Below, in pieces: positions 9,979 through 18,543 of a stretch of DNA of 64,000 bases. Position 1 is the first letter of the stretch. Every line of letters starts with the position of its first letter. The stretch comes from DSFO01 sp041640715 (GTDB taxonomy: Archaea; Thermoproteota; Thermoprotei; Gearchaeales; Gearchaeaceae): contig JBEPZU010000004.1 in NCBI GenBank assembly GCA_041640715.1, forward strand, positions 28,551 to 92,550. The letters are read 5' to 3'. Under the pieces are notes generated by a model. The model was given only the letters and a program-made list of their open reading frames with translations, ran no database searches and was not told the DNA's origin. The position numbers were made by a program, and so were the translations under genes.

Positions 9979-11037
9979 ATGCACAAACCTACTATAATAA
10001 TTCTAACTACTGGTACAGATGAAAAACTGGAATGTTTAGATAAGTTATTGATGTCTATATCAACGCAAACTGTAAGGCATTTTCAACTCACAATAGCTTC
10101 TGAAGTATTAAGCTACAAATTGGAGAAACTCCTAAGAAAGTACTTCTACCCGTGCGAAGACCATAAAATCCTAGCTACAGGTTATTGGAATAAATGCAGG
10201 ACGGCTAATAAGGCTATAAAGGATTCTAAGGGAGACATAATATTCCTGCTTGAAGACGACCTAGTTTTGAAGGAAGACTTCATGGAAAAGATACTTAAGA
10301 CCTTTGACTCAGATCCTAGAATAGGTTGCGTTTATTCCCGGTGCATATGGGTCTATCCTGAGGGACTGAGGAGCAAAGAAGGTTTTAAGAGCTTCATTGC
10401 TAAACTGGTCACTAAGTTATCAGTTCACGGATCAGCCTTACATAAATACGTTAAGAAGGTCGATGAAGGGTTATATGAAGTTCCAACGTTCACCATGAGC
10501 GTTGCGTGTAGAAAGGAGGCCTTGTACAAGGCTGGGCTCTTTGACGAGTATGTTGAGGAACCTATACTAGGTGAGGACTACGACCTGGCCTTGAGAGTTA
10601 AGAAGGCTGGGTATAGGATCGTGCAGAACTTAGATGCTGTGTCCTACCATTACACTAAGCAGGTCTCAAAGAGTTTGGACATTGGCAAGAAAGATCCTAA
10701 AAAATTCGCCAAACGCTATGAGAGCGAGGTCTACTTCATGGCTAAGAACAGGGATGTGCTAGGCATACTACACGTGCTCATGCATGCGGTATACCGGATC
10801 ATAGAGGGCATAGCATGGTCCATCAAAATGAGTGACTTAAAGGTGCTGGTGTATGGATTATGCTATCCGATCAAGGGGTTGGTCAAGGGATTATGCATAA
10901 AGAGTTATAGCATGGAATATTATGGACGTTCGCAAAGAAAATCTGGCAGAAGCCATGGCCCTGCTCAAAAACTAGGTTATCGCTGTAGAAGAATTCCCGC
11001 GTACAAATCTGGATTATACTATTTTGATCCGGAATGA
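9979..11037 (+). CDS. Glycosyltransferase, GT2 family, with odd C-terminal tail
   Basis: A 352-aa GT-A enzyme: the start TIIILTTGTDEKLECLDKLL is a variant of the GT2 opening strand, the metal site is LLEDDLV (about 91-97), and the acceptor-side motif is EEPILGEDYDLALRV (about 190-205). The last about 45 residues after KGLVKGLCIKSYS are unlike a GT2 tail and rich in R, G and Y. In another frame the same DNA reads like a fragment of a different protein (MDVRKENLAEAMALLKN, then VIAVEEFPRTNLDYT after a stop). The tail may therefore be read through remnant DNA. Its stop overlaps the next start by 4 bp (ATGA). Confidence 0.8.
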   Translation: MHKPTIIILTTGTDEKLECLDKLLMSISTQTVRHFQLTIASEVLSYKLEKLLRKYFYPCEDHKILATGYWNKCRTANKAIKDSKGDIIFLLEDDLVLKEDFMEKILKTFDSDPRIGCVYSRCIWVYPEGLRSKEGFKSFIAKLVTKLSVHGSALHKYVKKVDEGLYEVPTFTMSVACRKEALYKAGLFDEYVEEPILGEDYDLALRVKKAGYRIVQNLDAVSYHYTKQVSKSLDIGKKDPKKFAKRYESEVYFMAKNRDVLGILHVLMHAVYRIIEGIAWSIKMSDLKVLVYGLCYPIKGLVKGLCIKSYSMEYYGRSQRKSGRSHGPAQKLGYRCRRIPAYKSGLYYFDPE

Positions 11038-12017
11038 GCGAACTAGTCTCTATAGTGATTCCTGTGAAAAATGAGGCGAATAGAATTAGTGCGCTAGTTG
11101 AGGGTCTTTGGAAACAGAACTATCGTCCTTTAGAGGTTATATTCGTCGATGGAAGTTCCACTGATGGAACCCCAGAACTAATAGAGAGATGCTCCAAAAG
11201 GTTCTTGACAGAGGGCTTCACAGTAAGGCTGTTTAGGGAGGATGATTTTGGGCCTCTAAGATCTCCCGCCAACGCTAGGAACATAGGAGTCACGAATGCT
11301 AAAGGCAAGTATATAGCCCTTTTTGACGCAGACTTTGAGTTCTTTGGCGATCTTGAAGCTGTAAGCGAAGTAGTAAAAGAGTTGAAAAGATCAGAGCACG
11401 TTGCAATAACCTATATGCCCAATATGCACACGTTCGTTGAAGAGAACTTAGCCTTAGACGATATGATATATTATTTTAACGGAGGGAAACCATTACACAT
11501 AATTTGCGCGTTTAGGAAGGAGGTTTTCAGCAGAGCCCTCTTTGATTCCGCCCTTGGCTTTCGAGAAGACTTCGATTTTCTAGAAAGAATAGGAACGAAG
11601 TATGCTATAGTGGAAACTAGGATAAGGAGATGTTATCCACATACATTGAAAGAATTTGCGAAGCAACAACTATGGTATGGCAGAACAGCTTTAACATACT
11701 TTAGAAAGAGAATGCCAAGAAAATGGATAGTGAATCTTATAAAATCCAATGCAGTGTTAGGATTGTTGCTCCTCTCCATAATTGTACTGAGTTTCGCTCC
11801 GGTTTTATCGCTAGCACCTTCGTCCTTCATGCTAACGCTGATAGTCTATAGATGGCTTAGAAAGGACATCAAAGTCTTGGGAATGAAGAATATGAAAACG
11901 TTGCTGAAAAGATTTTTGTGGTTAGTAGTTAGAGAAGTTTATGGGAGACTTTTCTTCGATATAGGCTTACTTAAAGCACTTACTAAGGAAGTCTTTCATC
12001 TTAGAGTTGGAGCATAG
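11034..12017 (+). CDS. Glycosyltransferase, GT2 family, membrane-anchored
   Basis: A 327-aa enzyme with a clean GT2 start, VSIVIPVKNEANRISALV, the FVDGSSTDGTPELI strand-loop (about 38-51), the acceptor-adjacent SPANARNIGVTNAKGKYI, and the metal-binding D-A-D at FDADFEF. Later, FREDFDFLERIG carries the catalytic-base acid. One or two hydrophobic segments at about 240-285 suggest C-terminal membrane attachment. Its start overlaps the stop of the previous GT2 gene (ATGA), so the pair is co-translated. Specificity is unknown. Confidence 0.87.
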   Translation: MSELVSIVIPVKNEANRISALVEGLWKQNYRPLEVIFVDGSSTDGTPELIERCSKRFLTEGFTVRLFREDDFGPLRSPANARNIGVTNAKGKYIALFDADFEFFGDLEAVSEVVKELKRSEHVAITYMPNMHTFVEENLALDDMIYYFNGGKPLHIICAFRKEVFSRALFDSALGFREDFDFLERIGTKYAIVETRIRRCYPHTLKEFAKQQLWYGRTALTYFRKRMPRKWIVNLIKSNAVLGLLLLSIIVLSFAPVLSLAPSSFMLTLIVYRWLRKDIKVLGMKNMKTLLKRFLWLVVREVYGRLFFDIGLLKALTKEVFHLRVGA

Positions 12018-12019
12018 AC

Positions 12020-12495
12020 TTGAAGGCTAAGACAGGTACTTGTGGCATAGTCTTGCTCTTATATAATAGCGTATCTCTAAATTAGGCAAAAGCTTTGATT
12101 TAGTGCTAGAGGGGTTGAGGCGTTCAGACTATGATAAAATTCACATAGTATTAATAGATAATCACTTGAGCGACAACACATATGAGTATGTAAGGTCAAG
12201 GGTTAATAAATGACATATTCCAACCTCGGTTATTAGACTAGACAAGAATTACGGCATAGCTGGAGGATACAATAGAGGTGCATTATCACTAAGACATACA
12301 GACTATATACTATTCCTTAACGATGACGTCATACTTAATCCAGATATGGTGAAGACGTTAGCGAATGTGCTAGATTCGGAGAGCTCCATCGGCGCTATAG
12401 CATCACTAATAAAGCATCCAGAGGATTGCTATGAAATATGGCATTTACTGGGTTTAGGAACATATAGCATACCAGTAGAGGATTTCTGTAACTGA
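12020..12495 (+). pseudogene. Decayed GT2 glycosyltransferase
   Basis: Starts 3 bp after the previous stop. Frame 2 gives the opening strand T-C-G-I-V-L-L-L-Y-N-S-V-S and then stops; frame 1 continues with KIHIVLIDNHLSDNTYEYV, an in-frame TGA, then LDKNYGIAGGYNRGAL and ILFLNDDVILNPDMV. These are the VDN-S-D, N-x-G-x-A-G-x-N-x-G and D-D-V signatures of rhamnosyltransferase-type GT2 enzymes. A frameshift near 12085, an internal stop near 12210 and a stop at 12493 show it is dead. Recognisable homology ends there; bases 12496-12723 show nothing further. Confidence 0.85.
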
Positions 12496-12723
12496 AACTA
12501 TGAAAATATTACTGTGACTTTGAAAAAAGAAGTAGGTTCGACACTTAGTGTATACTATTAGGAGGGAGGAGGGCTGTTAGACGCTATTAAGCTTTCGCTA
12601 TTATTCATCAAAAAGAGGAGTTTTCATTGAAAGATAGAGTTTGTGCTTGATCCTCGCATACACAATTAGAAAACAATAATCGGTATGTAAGAAAACGGTT
12701 ATTAAAAATAGACGCAACGTAAA

Positions 12724-13710
12724 ATGACTCCTAAGGTTTGTATCATAATTCTCAACTATAATGGAAGACAATATTTGGGTAGGCTTCTAGATAAAGCTAT
12801 CGAATCTGCACTCAATCAAACTCACAGTAATGTGGAGGTGTTTTTTGTTGATAACGGATCTGTCGATGACAGCGTAGAGTATGTTAAAAGGAAGTACGGC
12901 ACAAAAGTGAAGGTTATAGCGTTAGAGAAAAATTACGGCTTTTGTCTCGGAAACAACTTAGCATCAAAACACGTATCCCCGGATGCCAAATACATTCTTT
13001 TTATGAACCCCGATGTCGTATTATCCAGCAATTATGTTGAGAAGCTCCTATCTATCATGGAGACTAACAATTCAGTAGGCATTGCCCAAGGATTACAAGT
13101 ATCATCTGATGGTTCCATTCATAGTATAGGTGGCTTCGTCGATACTTATGGGAGAAGCATCGAAATAGACATCAGAATGCTCATGCCTCTTTATTCTAAT
13201 AAAGGACCGCTAACAGTACTTTGGGCCTCAGGGAGTGCAATGATGATCAAGAGTGAACTATTTGATAAGCTTGGAGGCTTTTCGCCAGAACTGTTCATGT
13301 ATCACGATGAAATAGATCTATGTTCAAGGGCTCTATTTTTAGGATATAGAACTGTATGCATCCCTGAAGTGATGTATTATCATAAAAGGGGCATTGTCGA
13401 AACACCTAATAGGATAAACTGGTTCTCTTGGTACTTTTCCAATCGCAATAGATGGCTTACAACGATTAGATACTTTCCAACTAGGCTACTCATACTTATT
13501 GTTATCTCTCTACCTATGGAGTTCCTAATACATGTTTACAAATCAATACATGAAAAAGAAAGACAAAGAATAAGACTTTATATTCATATCATTAAATATC
13601 TGTTTAAACACTTTAAGAGAGAAATATCAATAAGGAAAAAATATAGTAAGTATCATAAGCTTCTGTTAAATTATATAATTTCAACTCCTCTACTGCGTGT
13701 GCGGGTCTAA
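12724..13710 (+). CDS. Glycosyltransferase, GT2 family (rhamnosyltransferase-like)
   Basis: A 328-aa enzyme with the complete pattern of the GT2 rhamnosyltransferase-like subgroup: VCIIILNYNGRQYLGRLL, FFVDNGSVDDSVEYV, EKNYGFCLGNNLA, the metal site FMNPDVV, and LFMYHDEIDLCSRALFLGY as the catalytic-acid region. A C-terminal amphipathic and hydrophobic segment at about 255-275 may tether it to the membrane. The decayed gene just upstream belongs to the same subgroup, so this may be the surviving copy of a duplicated pair. An RmlD-like reductase is encoded at 25961, so a deoxyhexose donor is plausible but unproven. Confidence 0.87.
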   Translation: MTPKVCIIILNYNGRQYLGRLLDKAIESALNQTHSNVEVFFVDNGSVDDSVEYVKRKYGTKVKVIALEKNYGFCLGNNLASKHVSPDAKYILFMNPDVVLSSNYVEKLLSIMETNNSVGIAQGLQVSSDGSIHSIGGFVDTYGRSIEIDIRMLMPLYSNKGPLTVLWASGSAMMIKSELFDKLGGFSPELFMYHDEIDLCSRALFLGYRTVCIPEVMYYHKRGIVETPNRINWFSWYFSNRNRWLTTIRYFPTRLLILIVISLPMEFLIHVYKSIHEKERQRIRLYIHIIKYLFKHFKREISIRKKYSKYHKLLLNYIISTPLLRVRV

Positions 13711-13910
13711 TATAATGATGATAGGGAGTCCAGGTAAAGGTATTTCTTAAACATTGAAAAAGCTTTGTTAAGTAACATAATTATCTAATTATTTCATGCT
13801 ATTCGTTACTTTTTATAAGTATTTAGTCCTTAGCAGTAACAATCCCTTCCCAGTACAAGTACATGTTATACTCACTTAATAACGTACTAGAAAATGATCA
13901 TCGATTACAA

Positions 13911-14204
13911 ATGAATACTGCAATAATATCTGAACAAGTTTGGCCCGAAGGTACAGGTGGAATCTTAGCATCTTACTTAATAACTCGTATCCTTAGCGAT
14001 GCTGGGTATGAAATAACAGTTTTTCATGGTACTAAAGGAGCCAAGTCTATTGAAGGAATTCACTTCATTTATTCTAACTTCTTAAGCGTTAGGAATAAGT
14101 ATGGTCTATGGCTACGTTGCTCTGTTTTGGCCAACCAAAGTTGGTTTCTTGAGCTCTTAAGCAAAAGTGATATTATTTACATTCCAAGGTATACCAGCAG
14201 GTGA
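13911..14204 (+). pseudogene. Truncated GT4 glycosyltransferase, partial duplicate of 15546-16736
   Basis: About 97 residues from an ATG at 13911 match the N-terminus of the intact GT4 gene at 15546 almost position by position: PEGTGGILASYLITRIL is identical, and S-N-F-L-x-V-R-N-K-Y-G-L-W-L recurs. Homology is also clear at DNA level (a shared run around ataagtatggtctatggct). It ends abruptly after I-P-R-Y at a stop, where the full gene continues into its HLHDYQPIS region, so the entire donor domain is absent. An upstream ATG at 13863 would add unrelated residues. It is a dead partial duplicate; the GT2 gene at 14290 sits between the two copies. Confidence 0.85.
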
Positions 14205-14289
14205 AGATTGCGATACGAAACTTTTTCCTTGAGAAATAGAAGATGCTTCGAAGAATTCTCTCTTTATATTCTGTAGTAAGATGAAGTAG

Positions 14290-15282
14290 ATGTCTGAGGT
14301 TAACACCCCGTTAGTAACAATAGGCATTCTCACCAAAAATAGATTCTGGTGTATCAGGAAGGTGTTGGAGGCTATTGAGTCTTTAGAATACCCAAAGGAC
14401 AAGATCAACTTAGTATTCGTTGACAATCATTCTACTGATGGGACTTTTGAAATCCTTGCAGAGTGGAAGAGCGAAATGGAGGGGCGATATTATAATATTA
14501 TTCTAATTCAGGAACATACAAATATACCGCAGGCGAGAAACCTATGCATTGAAAAGATGGTGGGGAAATATCTGCTTTTTTGGGACAGCGACGTGGTACC
14601 TCCAAGGGACCTCTTGAAGGAAATGGTTTTCATTATGGAAAACAATCTATCGTTGGGCATAATTGGGGCTGACTACATATATGAGGCCGCTTTAAAGATA
14701 AAGCGTAAGCTTATCCTCAATAAGAAAAGCCACGCCACATATATGGGTTTCACGCTGATCAGGAGAGACGTGTTCGAAAAAGTGGGAGGATTTAATGAGA
14801 ATCTTAGCGGTAGCGAGGACACTGAATTTTGCATTAGAGTTGTGGAAAAGACAAATTACAAAATTATGTGGTCACCTAAGCCCGTTTTGCATCTTAAAAG
14901 ACTGGAAGACGTGAAAAGAAAAGGCCTTGTAAAGTCATGGGTGAAGTATAACTTTGTTGTTAGGGCTGAAGAATACTATAGAATATTTGGAAGTTTACCA
15001 AAATTCCTTAAAGCAAGGATATTTTACTACTTAGGATTACCTTGGGCAGTAGTCGCAAGCTTCATTGGAGCTATCATAAATGGACAGTTTTTAGCGATCG
15101 TGTTGTTAATATACTTAGCACCTAGCATATATTTAGTTATTAAGCAGAATGGTCTTAAAGATGGCATGGTAACGTGGCTTAGGTTTAACTTTCCTATAGG
15201 CTTAGCCCTCTCATACGGGGTGCTTAAAGTTGCAATCAAAAGGCATGTTTTAACCCATAAGAAAACATTCATGAGATTATAA
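14290..15282 (+). CDS. Glycosyltransferase, GT2 family, membrane-anchored
   Basis: A 330-aa GT2 enzyme: VTIGILTKNRFWCIRKVLEAI at the start, FVDNHSTDGTFEIL, NIPQARNLCIEKMVGKYL, the metal motif FWDSDVVPP, and NLSGSEDTEFCIRV as the catalytic-base region. The C-terminus has two hydrophobic segments at about 255-300. It lies between a truncated GT4 copy and a decayed GT2, and starts about 85 bp after the truncated copy, so it has probably kept its own expression signals. The sugar is unknown. Confidence 0.87.
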   Translation: MSEVNTPLVTIGILTKNRFWCIRKVLEAIESLEYPKDKINLVFVDNHSTDGTFEILAEWKSEMEGRYYNIILIQEHTNIPQARNLCIEKMVGKYLLFWDSDVVPPRDLLKEMVFIMENNLSLGIIGADYIYEAALKIKRKLILNKKSHATYMGFTLIRRDVFEKVGGFNENLSGSEDTEFCIRVVEKTNYKIMWSPKPVLHLKRLEDVKRKGLVKSWVKYNFVVRAEEYYRIFGSLPKFLKARIFYYLGLPWAVVASFIGAIINGQFLAIVLLIYLAPSIYLVIKQNGLKDGMVTWLRFNFPIGLALSYGVLKVAIKRHVLTHKKTFMRL

Positions 15283-15287
15283 TGCAG

Positions 15288-15500
15288 ATGTCTCTTACGA
15301 TATCTGTTGTAAACATCACAAAGGGCGAGCCTAGAATCGATATATTTTAGAATCGCTATTGCATCAGACTGTTAAGTCTTGTGAGGTTCTGATAGTTGAT
15401 GAGACCGATCTCGGAATATGCATACAATGCTACGGCTACAGGGCTACTGGAACTACGGCAACTTGCTACACGCATTATGTATCAAGCATAACATCCAAGA
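15288..15500 (+). pseudogene. Decayed GT2 glycosyltransferase, N-terminal remnant
   Basis: ATG at 15288 opens MSLTISVVNITKGEP, a near-perfect GT2 first strand, and then hits TAG at 15348. A one-base change of frame restores LESLLHQTVKSCEVLIVDET, the next GT2 segment. After about 15405 the sequence no longer resembles the family, and no D-x-D metal site or later domain is left. The remnant is sandwiched between an intact GT2 and an intact GT4 gene. Confidence 0.78.
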
Positions 15501-15545
15501 TTGGTGGATTAGCGTACTATTTCATGAATTTCATGAATAGTAAAA

Positions 15546-16736
15546 ATGAGAGTCTTGGTGGTGTCTGAGCATTGGTGGCCTGAGGGCACAGGAGGGATTC
15601 TAGCATCCTATCTTATAACCCGTATTCTCAGAGATGCTGGATTTAAGTTAACTGTTGTTCACGGCACTAAATTGGCGAAGCCTATTGAAGGCGTTCGCTT
15701 CGTTTATTCTAACTTCTTAAATGTGAGAAATAAGTATGGTCTATGGCTCAGTTGCTCAGCTTTATCTAGGCAAAGCTGGTTTCTTGAGATCTTAAGAAAA
15801 AGCGATGTCGTTTACATTCCAAGGTATTGTTATCCACTTATACCCTTTGCTAAAAAGCTGGGAAAGAAGGTTATAGTCCACTTGCATGACTATCAGCCAA
15901 TATCATACAGCGCCACTGTTCTCAACAACTCAATAGACTATGAAAGCGTTAGAGAATCTGTGAAATTTGAGATTCTTGAACATCAAAACATCTCAAGAGC
16001 CATTTTGGGAGGATTTGTTGCGCATATGAATAAATTGGGTAGGCTTTGGCTTAGAAGAGCTGACACAATAATATGCGTATCTAATAGGCAAGCAGAAATC
16101 ATCTCTACATACTCTCATGAGCTTGCCAATAAGATTAGAGTCATTTACAATCCGCTTCCTAATACACAACCTATAGAAAAAGAGCTTGAAGATTTCACTT
16201 TTCTCTACTTGGGCGGTGACAGCTATGTTAAAGGCTTCCACGTATTCTTAAAGGCATCCTACGAAGTGGCCAAAAGACATAGAGATGTTAAGTTCGTTTT
16301 AACAAGAAGCTTAAGTAGGAAGAATGAGATTAGACTTAAAGCGTTAAATAATAAACTCAGCAGGAATGCCTATCACATGCTTGGGCATATTAGGCATGAA
16401 GATGTAATGCGGTTGTACTCTAAAGCATGTGCTCTGCTCTTTCCCTCTATCTGGGAAGAGCCAATGCCATATGCAGTTATGGAGTCCATGCTTGCTGGTA
16501 CAATTCCAATAGCCTCTAGAGTTGGAGGAGTTCCCGAGATGATTCAAGGATCTTATGCTGAAAAAATACTATTTGCACCTGGAGATGCAGACGAGCTCAT
16601 TGATAGAATGGAGAAAGTTATGTCGCTATCCAAAGGGGAGCTTATGGAAATCGGAATTAGTTTAAGAGAAAGTGCTTTCAAGAGGTTTAATGTCGATGTT
16701 ATCAAGGATCAAATACTCAATGTTTTTCAATGTTAG
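15546..16736 (+). CDS. Glycosyltransferase, GT4 family
   Basis: A 396-aa GT-B enzyme and the intact partner of the truncated copy at 13911. Acceptor domain: VLVVSEHWWPEGTGGILASY with the G-T-G-G loop. Donor domain: FLYLGGDSYVKGFHVFL, MLGHIRHEDVMRLY, and the E-x7-E signature in FPSIWEEPMPYAVMESMLAG, followed by GGVPEMI. All catalytic landmarks of a retaining GT4 transferase are present, and no membrane segment is visible. It is the last glycosyltransferase before a 717-bp non-coding stretch. Confidence 0.9.
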   Translation: MRVLVVSEHWWPEGTGGILASYLITRILRDAGFKLTVVHGTKLAKPIEGVRFVYSNFLNVRNKYGLWLSCSALSRQSWFLEILRKSDVVYIPRYCYPLIPFAKKLGKKVIVHLHDYQPISYSATVLNNSIDYESVRESVKFEILEHQNISRAILGGFVAHMNKLGRLWLRRADTIICVSNRQAEIISTYSHELANKIRVIYNPLPNTQPIEKELEDFTFLYLGGDSYVKGFHVFLKASYEVAKRHRDVKFVLTRSLSRKNEIRLKALNNKLSRNAYHMLGHIRHEDVMRLYSKACALLFPSIWEEPMPYAVMESMLAGTIPIASRVGGVPEMIQGSYAEKILFAPGDADELIDRMEKVMSLSKGELMEIGISLRESAFKRFNVDVIKDQILNVFQC

Positions 16737-17453
16737 CTGGTAAAAGTGGGTGAAATTAAGCGAAGTGAGCAGATAGCAGTGAAAAGTGAGGAATAGTGAA
16801 AGAATAAATCTTCGAACTTAAAGCGAACATAAGTAGTAAGGAGAAGATAGGCGAACTTCGCAGACTTCTAAAGGAAAGCTATTCGATAAGTAAGGCTACT
16901 AAAACGGTAAGAAATGGTTGAAAGAATTTTACAATATTCACCAATAAATGCGATAATTCGGAGATTCTCATACCATTACCGAAAAGCTTTCTTAAACATT
17001 ATAAAGAGCGATACTTCAAAGCTGTTAGCTTGCTTCTAGATGAAGTTGCAAAGCAAATACCAATAAGGCGCATCATACGAAGTCTTGCTTCAAAAGCCAG
17101 CTGACTTCTATGTTAAGCTTCCCGAGAAATTGGGCAAAGAATGAATAAAGTTAGCCCAAGATTTTATAAAAGCATGGATGAAGTTTGGAAGTCTTTGCTT
17201 AAATATAAATATCTGCCTTAGGAAATGTAGATATCGTTTTATCGTGCGATGATCGAGAGAAATGATATCTCTCGCAAGTCATGAAAATTGCAGAAGGTTT
17301 AGTAACTCTATGTTTACTGCACTAAATCCATGCGATATATACAGCTTTTAATACGTAATGTTGGTTAGGTTAATTCTTTGGAGAATTATCAAGACTCAGA
17401 CATGGACGCACTCTTGAGTACTGTAAAAGCTACAGGCGTTGGTTTAACCTAAT
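16737..17453 (+). other. 717-bp non-coding stretch with an unidentified decayed ORF
   Basis: No intact gene. Three consecutive pieces still read like protein: S-K-E-K-I-G-E-L-R-R-L-L-K-E (about 16832-16915), LIPLPKSFLKHYKERYFKAV onward (about 16967-17100), and after a frameshift F-Y-V-K-L-P-E-K-L-G-K-E and K-L-A-Q-D-F-I-K-A-W-M-K (about 17108-17200), broken by stops. The first piece has a helix-turn-helix feel and the ensemble could be a dead regulator or mobile-element gene, but I cannot name the family. The rest shows no RNA gene or repeat I can support. Confidence 0.45.
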
Positions 17454-18310
17454 ATGAACCAAAAGAAAAGTCGCATCAAGGAATGGATAAGAAAGCATCC
17501 TAAAATCCTGGCCTATGCGCTCGTGCTCAGAAAACATTATCGGCATCTAAAACTCCTCAATAGGAAATTTATTGCGCTCGTGAAATTTAATATAATCTGG
17601 CCAATTCTAATAAGAGATAAAGAAATTGAAAACATCAATCTTTTCGAACATAAAGTATATTCCCAAAATGGCGAAGATGGCATCATTATGATGATATTCC
17701 GCAAAATAGGAACTACTAACAAGTTTTGTGTCGAACTTGGAGTTGGTGACGGTAGTGAATGTAATACGCGCTACCTGATTGAAAAGAAAGGATTTAAGTA
17801 TTTGCACATCGATGCTGGCAATTATCCTAAAAAATATACTGATATTAAGAAAGAGTTCATCACAGCAGAAAACATCAATGACTTATTTAAGAAATATAAT
17901 GTTCCAGAGGAATTCGACTTATTGTCAATAGATATCGATTACAACACCTATTGGGTTTGGAAGGCACTTGAAGGATACAAACCTCGTGTAGTCGTTATAG
18001 AATACAACTCAAGCATTCCTCCAACCGAAAGCAAGGCAGTTAATACGGCCCGAACAGAATGTGGGATGGAACTAACTATTTTGGAGCAAGTTTGTTAGCA
18101 CTAGTAAAATTGGGAAAACTAAAAGGCTATACATTGATTGGTTGCGAAAAGAGAGGGATGAATGCTTTTTTCATAAGAGATGATTTAGTAAAAGGCAATT
18201 TCGCGGTAAAAGATATTAAAGAACTTTATAAACCGCCTCGTTATGGGATAAAAATGAATAAAAGGTATATTGGGCATCCACCAAGCAATGAGCAGTTTAT
18301 TCCTGTATAA
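17454..18310 (+). pseudogene. Methyltransferase-like gene split by a frameshift
   Basis: Two frames make one protein of about 280 residues. The first (17454-18098) contains VYSQNGEDGIIMMIF, the SAM-loop-like FCVELGVGDGSECNTRYL, D-L-L-S-I-D-I-D and PRVVVIEYNSSIPPTES. Its last about 15 residues are out of frame. The second frame (recognisable from about 18059 to 18310) carries on with YFGASLLALVKLGKLKGYTL and NAFFIRDDLV, the expected C-terminus of this FkbM-related family. Only a one- or two-base indel near 18040-18060 separates the halves, so it could be a recent mutation or a base-calling error, unlike the other remnants here. Confidence 0.8.
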
Positions 18311-18399
18311 CCTCCATTAAAAACCGTGGAAAAGAAGTACTTCTCTAGCGCATGAACATGAAACTTGACATACCATGGAAAGAGTTGGGCAAAGGATTA

Positions 18400-18426
18400 C
18401 ACCACATAGCGCGCCGCTATGTGGTG
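18400..18426. repeat. Perfect 12-bp inverted repeat with 3-nt loop
   Basis: Arms caccacatagcg and cgctatgtggtg are exact reverse complements separated by cgc. It lies in the 233-bp gap between the frameshifted methyltransferase gene and the next GT4 gene. It is markedly richer in GC than the surroundings. It could be an RNA hairpin at the end of the upstream transcript, a protein-binding palindrome, or a scar of an inserted element. No poly-T tract typical of archaeal termination follows directly. Confidence 0.85.
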
Positions 18427-18543
18427 CACGTTACTATGTATTGCATTTTGACCTTTATTCGCAAGTAAACAGTGCGTGCTAAGTATGATATGTATGAATA
18501 AATTAAAAGCTGATGAAACAGGAAAAGTAATATATAAATTGAT

